From Brachionus manjavacas (lineage: Eukaryota; Rotifera; Eurotatoria; Ploima; Brachionidae): a DNA stretch of 64,000 bases. Every line of letters starts with the position of its first letter. Within the stretch, counting starts at the first letter, position 1. The notes beneath the pieces were generated by a model that searched no databases, had not been told where the DNA came from, and saw only the letters and a list, made by a program, of their open reading frames with translations. Of the stretch, positions 35,520-46,035 are shown one piece after another. The stretch covers positions 2,671,501 through 2,735,500 of the forward strand of contig JAHQIY010000007.1 of the NCBI GenBank assembly GCA_019054805.1, given 5' to 3'. A program made the translations under genes and the position numbers.

Positions 35520-36010
35520 TAATAAAAAAAAGCTACAGCAAGCGAGCTTGCGGAGATGGCTTACTCGGAAGCCATCTATGGTAGCTAATCGCGAAAAATT
35601 CGAGAGATAAATTAAGGAACTACCATGAAAGTTACAGAGACGAAACTGTGGTGCAAGACGAATACGAGAGATTAAACAGATTGATAAGTAGATTTATAGA
35701 TATTCAAAAAATTTTTCATTAATAAAAAATAAATAATAAATAATTTAATTAATAGTACAATAGGATAAAAAACTAAGAAGAGATGGGTAATTACATATAT
35801 AGGTACAATTGGTTAAGAAAAAAGAATTTATAGAGACATTACAGATAATACATTAGATTATAAAGAACATTACAGATAAAGAAAAAGATAAGTAGAAAAT
35901 AATTTACAGAAAATATAGTTACAAATTTAAATATAGATAGAACATTTCGGATATATAGTTACAAGATTGTATAAAGAGATAGGTCAGACGTCAACCAGTT
36001 ATGAAGTACA
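35520..36010 (-). repeat. Structured repeat tail with a three-way-junction fold
   Basis: GC-richer than its surroundings at its start. Segment 35532-35585 can fold as a closing stem GCTAC/GTAGC that encloses GCAAGC-GA-GCTTGC and an 8-bp hairpin GATGGCTT-actcgg-AAGCCATC. On the - strand this lies at the 3' end, next to T and ATT runs, as in a retroelement tail. The rest (to ~36010) is repetitive, with TCTGTAATGT-type motifs on the - strand. No coding frame. The family is unknown. Confidence 0.45.
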
Positions 36011-37805
36011 GGTCTCAATAATTAAAAATTTAAAAATTAAAATACTAAAATCCATTTTTAAAAATTAATATTACACTCAATATGTTAATAAACCTATCAT
36101 CAAATTCAGCCAGATCAAAAGACAAAAAATTCTAGATTTCGGTATCAACAAAAATTTGAAGAATTCTAAAGATAATTTTTTTAACTTCAAATATTTCGAA
36201 GTCAAAATTTTTTGTGAAAACCTACAGGAGAAGGCGATTTTTATCAGATTTTAATGAAAAAAAAACAAATAAAAAAATTGAAGTTAAGACATCCAGCAAA
36301 TATAATCAAGACATCAAAAAAATGCAAAGCTAAGTTATTAAAGCGTCAGATGGTTCAGAGAAAGTTTTGACTTGTAGGGCAAAATATCTAGATCAGAGTT
36401 GTTTTTGTTTGTTGATCAAGTAATAAACTAATTTTTTTTAAATTTGAATCAAAATTAATTGTTATTTGTTGTTTTTGGCTCATATGCCGAATATGAGAAA
36501 AAAATAACGTCAAAAATTGAAAATCAAATCCTCTTATACTAATTCATTATTAATAAGATTTACAATTTTAAATACCATTTTATTTTCTTTATTCAAATCA
36601 TGATATTTTTTGATTTTCAAATTTCCTGAAATGGTCCATTTATAATGAAATTAATCTTAAAAAAATTGGTGACATTCTTTGAAATACTTTCGTGATAATA
36701 AATAATTTTCAATAATAGAGAAAATGGAAAATTCTTTTGAATTCTGTCGAGCTTTTATTATTTCAATTTTTTACTCTTAAAAAGAATTATATTCCAAGTC
36801 ACATTATTAAAAATTTATTTAAATTAAAAGGCATTAAAAGTCAATTAATTTAAATAACTTTATTTAAAATATTTTTTAAATCGAATTTCTTTTTTGTAAA
36901 TGAAAGGTTCTAAAAATACAGGAAGTTAAAAAAAATCAGGAAGATTTAAATTTATTATATAATTAGATTCAAGTGTTACTCTTTTCATTAAAGAACAAGA
37001 ATTACTAAAGCAAAATTTTGAGGTGATTTTTTTTATTAATACTTAAGAATTCTTTGCAAAACATCGCTTTTTTCCTAATTTATGAGCTTTTTTTTACACA
37101 AAAAATACATAAATATCTTTTGCTTTTTATTTTTTTGTGAAAAATTTGAAACTTTTATTTAAATATTTTAGTTTTGTAATTTCAATTGATATTTAAATCT
37201 TGAATTATTTTTAATTAATCTTAAAACAGTTCTAATGAGTCTAAATTTTAAAATCAATTGTGTAATTTTTATGAAAAAATAAACATTAATTTAAAATTAT
37301 GCATTATTTTTTTAAAGAAGAGAACTACTTTTTCAGAATATCAAATTATTTTTTGAAAGAAATTTCTCAAATATTTTCTGATTTGAAAAGAAATTTTTAG
37401 AAAACATTTTTACAAATTAGGGTCTTTAAACCTATTGATTTAATTTGAAATTCTAATTTTAATTAGAAATTTGCAAAATTACAAAATGGATTTCTTTAAA
37501 ATAATGTTTTTTTATCGAGCGGGAAGTCCATGCATCCTTAATTTATTCTTCAGTGCTTTCGATTTTACAAATTGCTGAACAGTTTCTATTTATATTAATT
37601 AAATTTTAATGGAGAAATATTTTTTTTCAAAAAGCTCCATTCTGTTCGTGTTTATCAATTAAATATTTTAATAAAACTTAATTAAAATTCTCAAAATTAA
37701 AAGCCGTTTTATTGTTACAAAAAAGAAGTAACTCAGCATAATCATCAATAATCTAATTTTTTTCAATATTAGTGACTATTAATGATATTATTTATTTTTG
37801 AAAAA
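36011..37805. other. Non-coding region
   Basis: About 1.8 kb of AT-rich sequence between repeat remnants. No gene or recognisable element on either strand. Confidence 0.5.
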
Positions 37806-39900
37806 TAAATTAGGGAAAACCCGGGACTACCATGAACGACATAGCGCCTTCTTTTCAGACCTCTTGCCAATATTTCGTATAAAAATTTAGATAAAAAAAT
37901 AAAAACAGAACGTTGGAAATTCTTTTTTCTTTTTATAATAGTAGCTTTAGGTTGAATGCGTGTTTATAATGACGTAAAATGGCGTGATAAATTTTTTGTT
38001 TGACTGGTGCTTACTCGAGTTTTGGTAAATTGCTTATATTGGTACTAACTGAGCTTATTAAACTGTCCTCACATTTCGTTTTTTTCATTTTCGTCTTATT
38101 TTTTCTTGTTGCTTGTTTTTGAGAAGTTTTTGATTTGAAATGACTGATTGATCTTAGATTTTTGTTTTGGTAAAGTTGGAGTTTGTCGATGATTTTCTGG
38201 CATCCACCTTGGGCTATGATAAAACAGTAGTCGTAAATTGATCGTATCAACGATTTGTAGAGCAATAGGCTGAGTGTTGTTGAATTTTTTTATTTTTTAT
38301 TTTTTATTTTGCTTATTTTTTGGTGTTTTATTGCTGTCTTTTTCGCAATTTTTTTTTAAAAGTTGCTTAAAGTTCAGTTTTTGACCCTTTGGATTCCTAG
38401 AAAGGTTGGGTTTGCCACTAGTGGAATTTCTTTGTTTTGTATTGAGATTTTTAAATTGTATTTGGTAAAGTAGATGTCTCGCTTACCTTTCTTGGAAAAA
38501 ACTGTGTAATTTGTTTTGTCTTTGTAGATCAGAAAGTCTTTGTTTTCACAGAAAGATTTAAAATGGTTTACTGCATTGTGTGGGATTCTGCTTAGGTCTT
38601 TTAACGATTTATTTTTTGACCATATACATAAGTCATCTGCGAATAGACCACATTTGACATCATTTGGTATTGATAGTAAGATGTCGCTGAAGGAGAGAAT
38701 AAAAAGTGTTGGTGAAAGACAACTAACCTGGGATACACCACATATAATAGGTTTATCAGATGAGATTTTCGTTCTAATTTTAACTCAAAATGATCTGTTT
38801 TCTAAAAAAATTTATGCATTTTATTTTATTTTTGACTGCTTTTTGATTTTTCACTGATAATTTTTTCTAGACTATTTGCAAACATGTGGTTATCTCACTC
38901 TCGTCAGTTGTTAAGTCATTCTGATCATTTATTTAGGATTCTTGTTTTTGGTTTAGTTTGGTTTCATTTTCGGGGTCAAGTTTTTGTAATAGCCTCCGGT
39001 GTTTGGGGTCGTTTTGGTTGAAATTGTTCAGCTGTTCGAATTCCTTTTTGAAATTTTTAATTTTGTGTTTATAAAGGTCTTTTTTTAAGTCGTTTTTCAA
39101 TTGAGTTAAAGAATTTTTTGTGTTGAGCTGAGTTTGTTTTTGGGTAAAAGCGCCTTATTTTGTTTTTGAGCTTGGTTGTATCGACAATTTCTTTTGGGAT
39201 AGGTAAAGGGTTGTTACTTTTGAAGTTTTTTTTACATGTTTTTGTTGAGTTGTCTAGTGCTTTTTTTGGGTCTACCCGGTTTTGTTATCAACTAATAACA
39301 TATTTTGTTATCAAACTGGTCACTTTCGGTTTTGTTATCATGTTGATAACAAAATATGCTATCAAGGAAAAATGTTACCAAACATGATAATAAAATAATT
39401 TTAATGTTAACATTATATCTTAAATGATAACATAAAAGTTACTAAATTTTGAACATTTGAAATAGTAAAATTTGTTAAGTAAAGTAAAGTTTTAAGTGAT
39501 ATGAGAAATCCAACTCTATGTCCTGATGTGGGAAATAAATGGAAGGCCCTCATGGCTTAAAATTGCATGTGTCCAGCACTCCTTAAAAAAAAGATTAATT
39601 TTTACATTTTTATATTATTTTTGATAATGAAATTTTTTTTTAAATAATTTTTGAAATGATAACTAAATTATCAAAATACTTTTTTTTTAATTTTTTTGGT
39701 AACTTTTTGCTTGATAACATAACCGGGTAGACCCCTTTTTTATGTTTTGAGTTATTGAGAGAGCTTCTTGTTCAATTTGGTTGATATTTTCTATTGTCAT
39801 AATTTTTGAGAATTTTCCTATTTCTTTTATAAATTGATTCCATTTTATTTTTTAAATTCTCGGTCGGTTTTTGGGATATTTGAATCAAAATCATTAATAT
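37806..39900 (-). mobile_element. Jockey/CR1-type LINE, decayed, split by a MITE
   Basis: - strand reading from 39900 downward shows the ORF2 linker (KIRRFYPKTNS-type text), then the reverse-transcriptase core around 38860-38420. The core includes an SCLSPTLFILSFSDI stretch, the catalytic GLFADDL box and NPTFLGIQ. The C-terminal LYKSLIRSIYDYCFI and LQLYQNKNLRSIS follow, ending near 38011. Stops and frameshifts interrupt it. The 3' tail block is at 37806-37880. The MITE at 39268-39734 lies inside it, and LINE-like coding text resumes on both sides of the insert. Confidence 0.75.
39268..39734. mobile_element. MITE with GTTATCA subterminal repeats
   Basis: A 467-bp insertion inside the LINE. 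It begins GGGTCTACCCGGTTTTGTTA and ends with the inverse ...AACCGGGTAGACCC. The 8 bp outside are CTTTTTTT on the left and CTTTTTTA on the right, a 7/8 match compatible with a hAT-type duplication, although the T runs weaken the inference. The motif TTTTGTTATCA recurs several times near the ends, in direct and inverted orientation, like subterminal transposase-binding repeats. No coding frame. Confidence 0.7.
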
Positions 39901-39957
39901 GTGAATATTTTTACCAAAAATTTGGTAATTAAGATTTATTAATTTAAAATCTATGGA

Positions 39958-41531
39958 ATGGATAGAACGTGTGAGTCAGATAGAAATTGTCGACTTCTCT
40001 ACACTTTAATTGGCACCCAAGCTTCAATTTTCAGCAATGTTTCAAAATTTGGAAATTCCAATTGTTCTTATACGTTTTGTTCTAATTCGAGATTCAATCT
40101 GAGCCAGTCAATCAGTCTGTATGATCTTTGTCGCTGTGTAGCTCTATCGTTTGTATGTGATATTAATCGAGATCAGGAAAAAAACACAATTGAATCAGAT
40201 TTAGTAAGAATAATTTACTTAATTCTCTCTATATGTTTAATAATTGCGTCAGTTTTGGTCAACTTATTAACAACTTTTCTCTTGTTTAGTGAATACAAAA
40301 ATGTGGTTTTAATATTTTGCTGCATGAAAAACACTTTGTCACGTGGAAAAAACTTAAAAAAATCACAAAATTCAATGAGTGACGTGTTTATAGTGTGTTT
40401 ACTATTGAGCAATTGGATCATTACAATTTATGTAATTCCAAATCAAACATATCTTTTTCACATCAATTCAAATATTTTTGATTGTCAATTTACCGAATTT
40501 CTCAAAGCTTATTCGATCAGCATGTCTATATACAGTGTTGTAGCTCTATCGTTACAGCATTTTCTCGCCATTAAGTTCAGTCAGTATTCACTAAATTTAA
40601 CAACATACCGATTAATAGACACTCTCAGCTTCATATCACTTATTTCATTTATTAGATCATTAGGTTGTTTGGCTAAAACTTTGCTTTTTTCTCGAGCATA
40701 CCGACAAAACCTAATAGCCTCAATTCTTTTAATTTCCATGTGGATGGCAAGTGTATCAGTGGGTTTATATAATAGATCTCAATACAAGTAGTATTTCTAG
40801 GTCTTGGAAAATTTCTATTCAATAAAGATAAAATACCTTGCAGCTTTCCAAAAGAACTTAAGATCGCCACCAAGAGCTGCACTAGTAGAGGTGAAAATAC
40901 TGATTCATGGTTTCAAAAACAAGACATCATTTACATGGTTTTTCTTCTTGTTATTCCAAATATTATTGTCTTCTTATCGTATGCGTGGGTTTGTTATCAT
41001 ATTTGGTCAAAAGGTAGCAAGAAAAATATGGTTTCTTTTAGACTCTTTTATCAAAAAAATAAAATTTTGAAAAAAGAACAAGTAAAAATTGAAAAAATTG
41101 GCAGTAAATCAAGTAAAAATGACAAAAAAAGAGTATCTTTATTGGAAATGCCTTCAAATGCTGATAACTTAATGTCCAGAATTAATTTTAGTAGGCCAAT
41201 AAAGCAGCGTAATATTGATGAAATTATAAGATTAAATGATGAGTAAAAAATTTATAATTACAATCAGTTTTCATTAATTAAACGGAATCTTTCTGTGACA
41301 ATTACCACTTTTTGTATGGTTTTATGTTTTTCTTTATGCTGGATTCCCTTTTTTATTTTTCCTTTTTTTTACCATAAAATTGGTGTCTCTGATACTTATG
41401 TATATTTTAAAGTAATAATACATTTAGTTGGTTACTCATCTACTATTTGGAATCCTATTATATTCATTAAATCAAAGCGATTCAAGTTTAAATTAAAAAA
41501 AATTAGTAACAAAATGTGTCTGTGTTTTTAA
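39958..41531 (+). pseudogene. Class A (rhodopsin-like) GPCR, 2 exons, one in-frame stop
   Basis: Seven-transmembrane receptor of the rhodopsin class, ligand unknown (a peptide receptor is plausible). Exons 39958-40750 and 40801-41531 join across a 50-bp intron. TM1 is IIYLILSICLIIASVLVN and TM2 DVFIVCLLLSNWIITIYV. TM3 starts at CQFTEFLKAYSIS and ends in LQHF where DRY is expected. TM4 contains MWMAS, the second extracellular loop has SCTS, and TM5 is MVFLLVIPNIIVFLSYAW. TM6 has CWIPFF, and TM7 has the NPIIF variant of NPxxY. A TAA at 41244-41246 interrupts the third intracellular loop (after RLNDE), yet the same frame continues through KRNLSVTITTF into TM6. An in-frame intron (possible donor aga|gtatct near 41131, acceptor cag before 41263) could remove it; otherwise it is a nonsense allele. 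The long N-terminus has several cysteines. Confidence 0.75.
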
Positions 41532-42728
41532 GGGACTAAACAATCTAAAAAAACAATTAATCAGAGAGAAGGATTTTTTTTCATTTTGATTTTAGAAGAT
41601 CAAAATTTTTTAAAATTTAACAATGTTTTTTGTAGCTTTTATTAAATAAAAATTTGATTTATTTGTATTTTTAATTTTTTCCTCTTAACAATTATTAATT
41701 AAAATATTTCCAACATTAACTTTAAGTTGTAACAGATCTGTTTTGTTAAATCAATATTTTATAGGTCAATCTTCTGACGATCTGATGCATTTGCAGATGA
41801 ATTTGTCTAATATAAACTGATAGCTACCATTTTGTCTTTCAAAAATGAATCCTATTAAATTTATCAACACAAAAAAGAAAATGGATTAGATTTATCATTT
41901 TGCAAACTGAACCCCAGTTATTCTGCATGATTGTTCCATTAACGTTAATCATTGCAATAATTTTGATTATTCCGAAAAATCTTTAATAAGAAATATTCTA
42001 AAACAAATTCATAAGGAATCTAAATAAGTATCAATGTTCATTTTGAAATATTTTTCATCAGGTACCATTCGTTGTGTTCTTTGACTTTAATTTTGATAAA
42101 AATTAATTTGAAATTTACCGTCATAAATATGAAAAAATTTCTAGTGGATATTAATCAATTGATATATATAAAGTTCTAAAAAAAAAATTTAAAAACTAAA
42201 AAAAATTAATTAATTGTTTTGTTAATTTTTTTTTTCTAAAAATTAGGCTTGTTTTAACATGTTAAAGAATTGAAAAAAAGGAATTTTTAAAAAGCTTCAA
42301 AATTTTCTCAGTTGAAATCTAAAAGAAAATTTTGAAACAATTTAACAGGGATAATTTGAAACAAAAAAGAAATCTTCTATGAAGGTAGAGCTTTCAAATT
42401 TTCAATACATGAAACTTATAAAATCGATTGTATTTTTAATTATTTATTAAAAAAATATTTAAAAATTTTTTTTGAATAATTTCTTAAACTTAATTCTTGT
42501 CTCTGAAAAAAACCTGAATTTCAATTTTTAGTTTTTTCTTTTCTTAGTTTAACGAAAATGCGACATTTAATTTTAGTTTTCGGATTTTAACCTTTACTTC
42601 ATTTTCGATATTCGTTTTTTATCTCGGCATTAAACCCTAATTTCCGCTTTAAGAATATGCTCGATGTTTCAGGGTCTTTAAAACACGGGATCGATAGTTC
42701 GTAGCCCTAGGGACAAAACAAGAATTTT

Positions 42729-42756
42729 GTGTTGTGTTGTGTTGTGTTGTGTTGTA
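42729..42756. repeat. Pentanucleotide microsatellite (TGTTG)n
   Basis: Five and a half near-perfect copies of TGTTG in tandem, ending in TGTAG. Confidence 0.85.
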
Positions 42757-43854
42757 GTCCTTAGGTTTCTTTTCAAGGGTAAACGGTAGATAGATTTTTT
42801 ATTTTGTATTAATGCGTCAAAAAATAAAAAAATACATGATATTGTAAAGCTTTCCTAAAAACGTTGTTTTCCTTTTTCAATTTTACCCTGAATAAATAAA
42901 TTTTAGCTTTATTTAAATTATGTTATTTTGAAATATTTATTATTATTATGGAATTCGTGCTTAATTATAAAAATAGATATTTTTAAGACAAAGTAAGAAA
43001 AAGTAATTATTATTTTTATCCAATTTGTTTTTATAAGAAATTTGTGTGCAATTTTTTTTTATTAAATAAAATATTTTCATTTTATTTTAGATTATTTTTT
43101 GATTCTATATGATCAAGTTTTTGCTAGGAATGATATTTTAAGAACTAATGAATACTCCTAAAAATTGTTTAGTCTAAACAAAATGATGTGGTTCATAAAC
43201 TTTAAAAATGTAGTCAAATAACTTTACAAACTTTTTAAAAAGCTCCATTTCTAATTTTTATGTAAGACTTTAAAATATAATAAGCATAATTTCAAAATAT
43301 CATACTTTTACCTTAATGTCTAAATCAAAATAAAAATCGATTTTGAATGAGTAATCAATTGAAGCTTAGTGACCCTCAATGTATTGTTTTTTAAAATTTT
43401 TATTTTAGTTCGGTTAAAATTCGCTAGTAATTTTTTTTCAAGTAATTTAAAAATTATAATAAATATAACAAGGTAACTCCACTGCCAGAATAATTTTGGC
43501 AAAAAATTATTATCATAAGGAAAGAACATTATTTGAATGAAAAAACAGAAATGTTTGGAGATTTATATCTCCTTTCAATGAGAGTTGGCAATGTTCTAAG
43601 TCTAAAAAATCTGAAACCTTTAAAAATTATAAAGTTAATTTTTTTTTTTAAAACTTTATTTATCAAATTTTACCAAAAATTGTGTAATTTTCCATAAAAC
43701 TTAGTAAGAAACGGTGAGGAATGTTGAAATTTGTTTAAATTTTTCAAAATAAAACTAATTAAATATTTTGGAAAAGGAGGTAATTTTTAATTTTTCTTAC
43801 CAAAATTATTCATTTTTTCTGCCGTTAGCACTAAAGAACGATTTTACCAATATT

Positions 43855-43970
43855 TACGTATTTTAATGTAAGCTTACGTAATTTTACGTAAAATTATATA
43901 TCCTTACCGATAAATATTTACGTAAGATTACGTAAACTGATCGAAACTTAAGTAAAATAACGTAATTTTA
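43855..43970. repeat. Cluster of TTACGTAA motifs
   Basis: About six ACGTA-containing units in ~110 bp, including the palindrome TTTTACGTAAAA, bounded on both sides by TTTTACCAA. It looks like a small degenerate tandem or inverted array. Confidence 0.5.
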
Positions 43971-44483
43971 CCAATTCCGGGCTTTTTGTAGAACCATTGT
44001 ATTTTATACGGAATATAATTACTGTAGTAGCAATTTTATATTTTTTAGTAGCAATAAAAGTAGTTAATATTATATCAAGCAAAAATATTTTTTGTTAGTA
44101 GAATAAAAAATAAAAAAAAGATTGTGACAAAAAAGGAAAAAGAAAAGAAAATCAATTAATCAGCCCAATTCTTTGAATTAGCTTTACGCAGACTGTATCT
44201 TTTTTCAACTAATTGACTTGAGTTTGGAGAAAGTATCAAAACTGTCCTTAAACGAACGATAAATCTCTTTTGAAGCCTCAACATTACATTTTCTGACGTA
44301 ACTATACATTACCATATCTTCTTCTTTTATTTTAACAATTCGTAGCTTTGTTTTGCATCATTTTTTTTTAATAGTTTATTTAATATTTAAAATAAATGTC
44401 TTTGAGTAATAAATTTCCTTACACCATTGGTATTTAAAATTTTAAAAAAGTGTTCATAAAAAAGTTGTATTAAATTAATTAAA

Positions 44484-45060
44484 TTAATTAGGATTTGAAA
44501 AAGAAATTGGAAATGTACAGAAAAATAGTTGTCCATCGGAAAAGCTCATTTGAGACTTTATAAAGGAGGGTTTTAAGTTCAGAACTTCTTGAGCTTTCAA
44601 CAAAAACATCAATATAATCCTGTATGAGTGAAGTAGTGAGTGTGTTTTTATACATTTAACTTTTTTTTTGTACTTTTCAAGCAGAATTCTGAGTCTTGAT
44701 TCAATTCTATCTACCTTTTGGTCCTCGAGAAGGCCAGAAAGTTGAATAGACGTTGTGTCATATGGTAAGTGATAGATTGACTTAAACATGTATTTTGAAT
44801 TACTTGCAGTTTTTGAATGTTTGTCCAGGAGACACGAGATTATAATGGAACCTATAAGGGCATTATAGATTCCATTTAAGGTTTTTTTACTTAACTTTCA
44901 CGATCTGTGTGACAAAATTCTAATTAAATTCACACGATCATGACATCTAGAATGAATGAATTCAACCTGGAAGTTGAAACAAAGACTTTGGTCAAATTTT
45001 ATTCCAAGGAAGACTGGGGAGTCAGTTAAGTCAGTGCATCATTTAAAATCAATAGTCTAT
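44484..45060 (-). mobile_element. CR1/Jockey-type LINE fragment, RT thumb
   Basis: - strand frame gives FLGIKFDQSLCFNFQVEF, HDRVNLIRILSHRS, LNGIYNALIGSIIIS and, after a shift, MFKSIYHLPYDTTSIQLSG. This is the reverse-transcriptase C-terminal region. Stops and frameshifts are present, and no FADD core is retained. Confidence 0.65.
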
Positions 45061-45734
45061 TTATAGGTTGATATTTCAGGCATTGTTTTGAACTTTTTTG
45101 TTGTTAAAAATTTGGATTCTTGTTACGTGACCAATTTTCCATCAAATTATTCATAACTCCCAAAAAATCTCTCAATGGTAGTCGATCTCTTAATGTCGCT
45201 TAATCTTAGATATTATTGTTCATTGATTCAACCATATAGTATTTTTCTTATCACGTGAGCTCATGTTTTAATTAAATATATATTAAATTATTAATTAGTT
45301 ATTACGTCTCAAATTTTTACTACTAATAAAATAAAATTAATACTTTTTGCAAATAAAATAAACTATCTATTTAATGGTCTGCTAAAAAAAAAAATTTAAT
45401 GTCTACTATAAGAAATAAATTTGCGCCAAGAGAAAATATAAGCTATATTTTATTATTAATAAATATATTTGTGAAAAATGGATTGGGACAATTTTAAAAA
45501 CACTATATCTAAATACTAAAGTTAGTTATCGTAAGTATATGTAAAAAGATTTTACTTTTTTTCAAACATTTGAGTTTTAAATATTAAGATAACAAAAAAG
45601 CTCAGAAAAAGGAGGATTTTTATCCTAAGATGGAGCGCAATGATTAGTTGCGCTAAAGTATACTGTAAATTAATTATTTAATTTTTAAATTAAAAATCTT
45701 ATTATTTATAATTATTGATTGTTTATTGATCAAC

Positions 45735-46035
45735 AACTTCTAATATTGTTCCAAACATTGACTCCCCTACTTATAAAAGATAAAAATAAAAATTGTGACT
45801 TTTTGTCTTTTAATGAGTTTTCTTTGAGAGGATAATGATGCCACTTATCAGAACTAATCATATCAGATTTGTTAATCATTTTTAACTTCTAAATTAAGTT
45901 GCCTGTGATTTTTCTGTCATCTAGAGTTGCCTTTCTTTGAACCCTTTAAATGCTTATGATGTCCTGCTTTAAATAAGGATTCAAAACTTGGACTGCATAC
46001 TTTAAATGAAGTCTTAAAAACTAAAAAATTGTTTT
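45735..46035 (-). mobile_element. CR1-like LINE fragment, RT C-terminus
   Basis: - strand frame gives LRLHLKYAVQVLNPYLKQDI, a stop, RVQRKATLDDRKITGNL and, near the end, FISRGVNVWNNIRS. This follows the CR1 pattern VRP.LEYA..VW.P...KDI...E.VQR.AT and F..R.VN.WN. It is a decayed 3' fragment. Confidence 0.7.

Larger units (their letters stand above)
41532..44483. other. Non-coding region with microsatellites
   Basis: About 3 kb of AT-rich sequence. Contents noticed are a (TGTTG)5-type microsatellite at about 42729-42756 and a cluster of ACGTAA motifs at 43855-43970. No gene recognised on either strand. Confidence 0.5.

Noticed and set aside
35532-35585. Hammerhead ribozyme or tRNA
   Set aside because: A three-way fold exists, but the conserved hammerhead CTGANGA and GAAA core and the tRNA A/B boxes are absent.
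42729-42756. Telomere-like repeat
   Set aside because: The pentamer TGTTG array is short, internal and not a known animal telomere unit; treated as a microsatellite.
43320-43529. 69-codon - strand frame
   Set aside because: Low-complexity Leu/Ile/Lys/Asn composition in AT-rich DNA with no motif.
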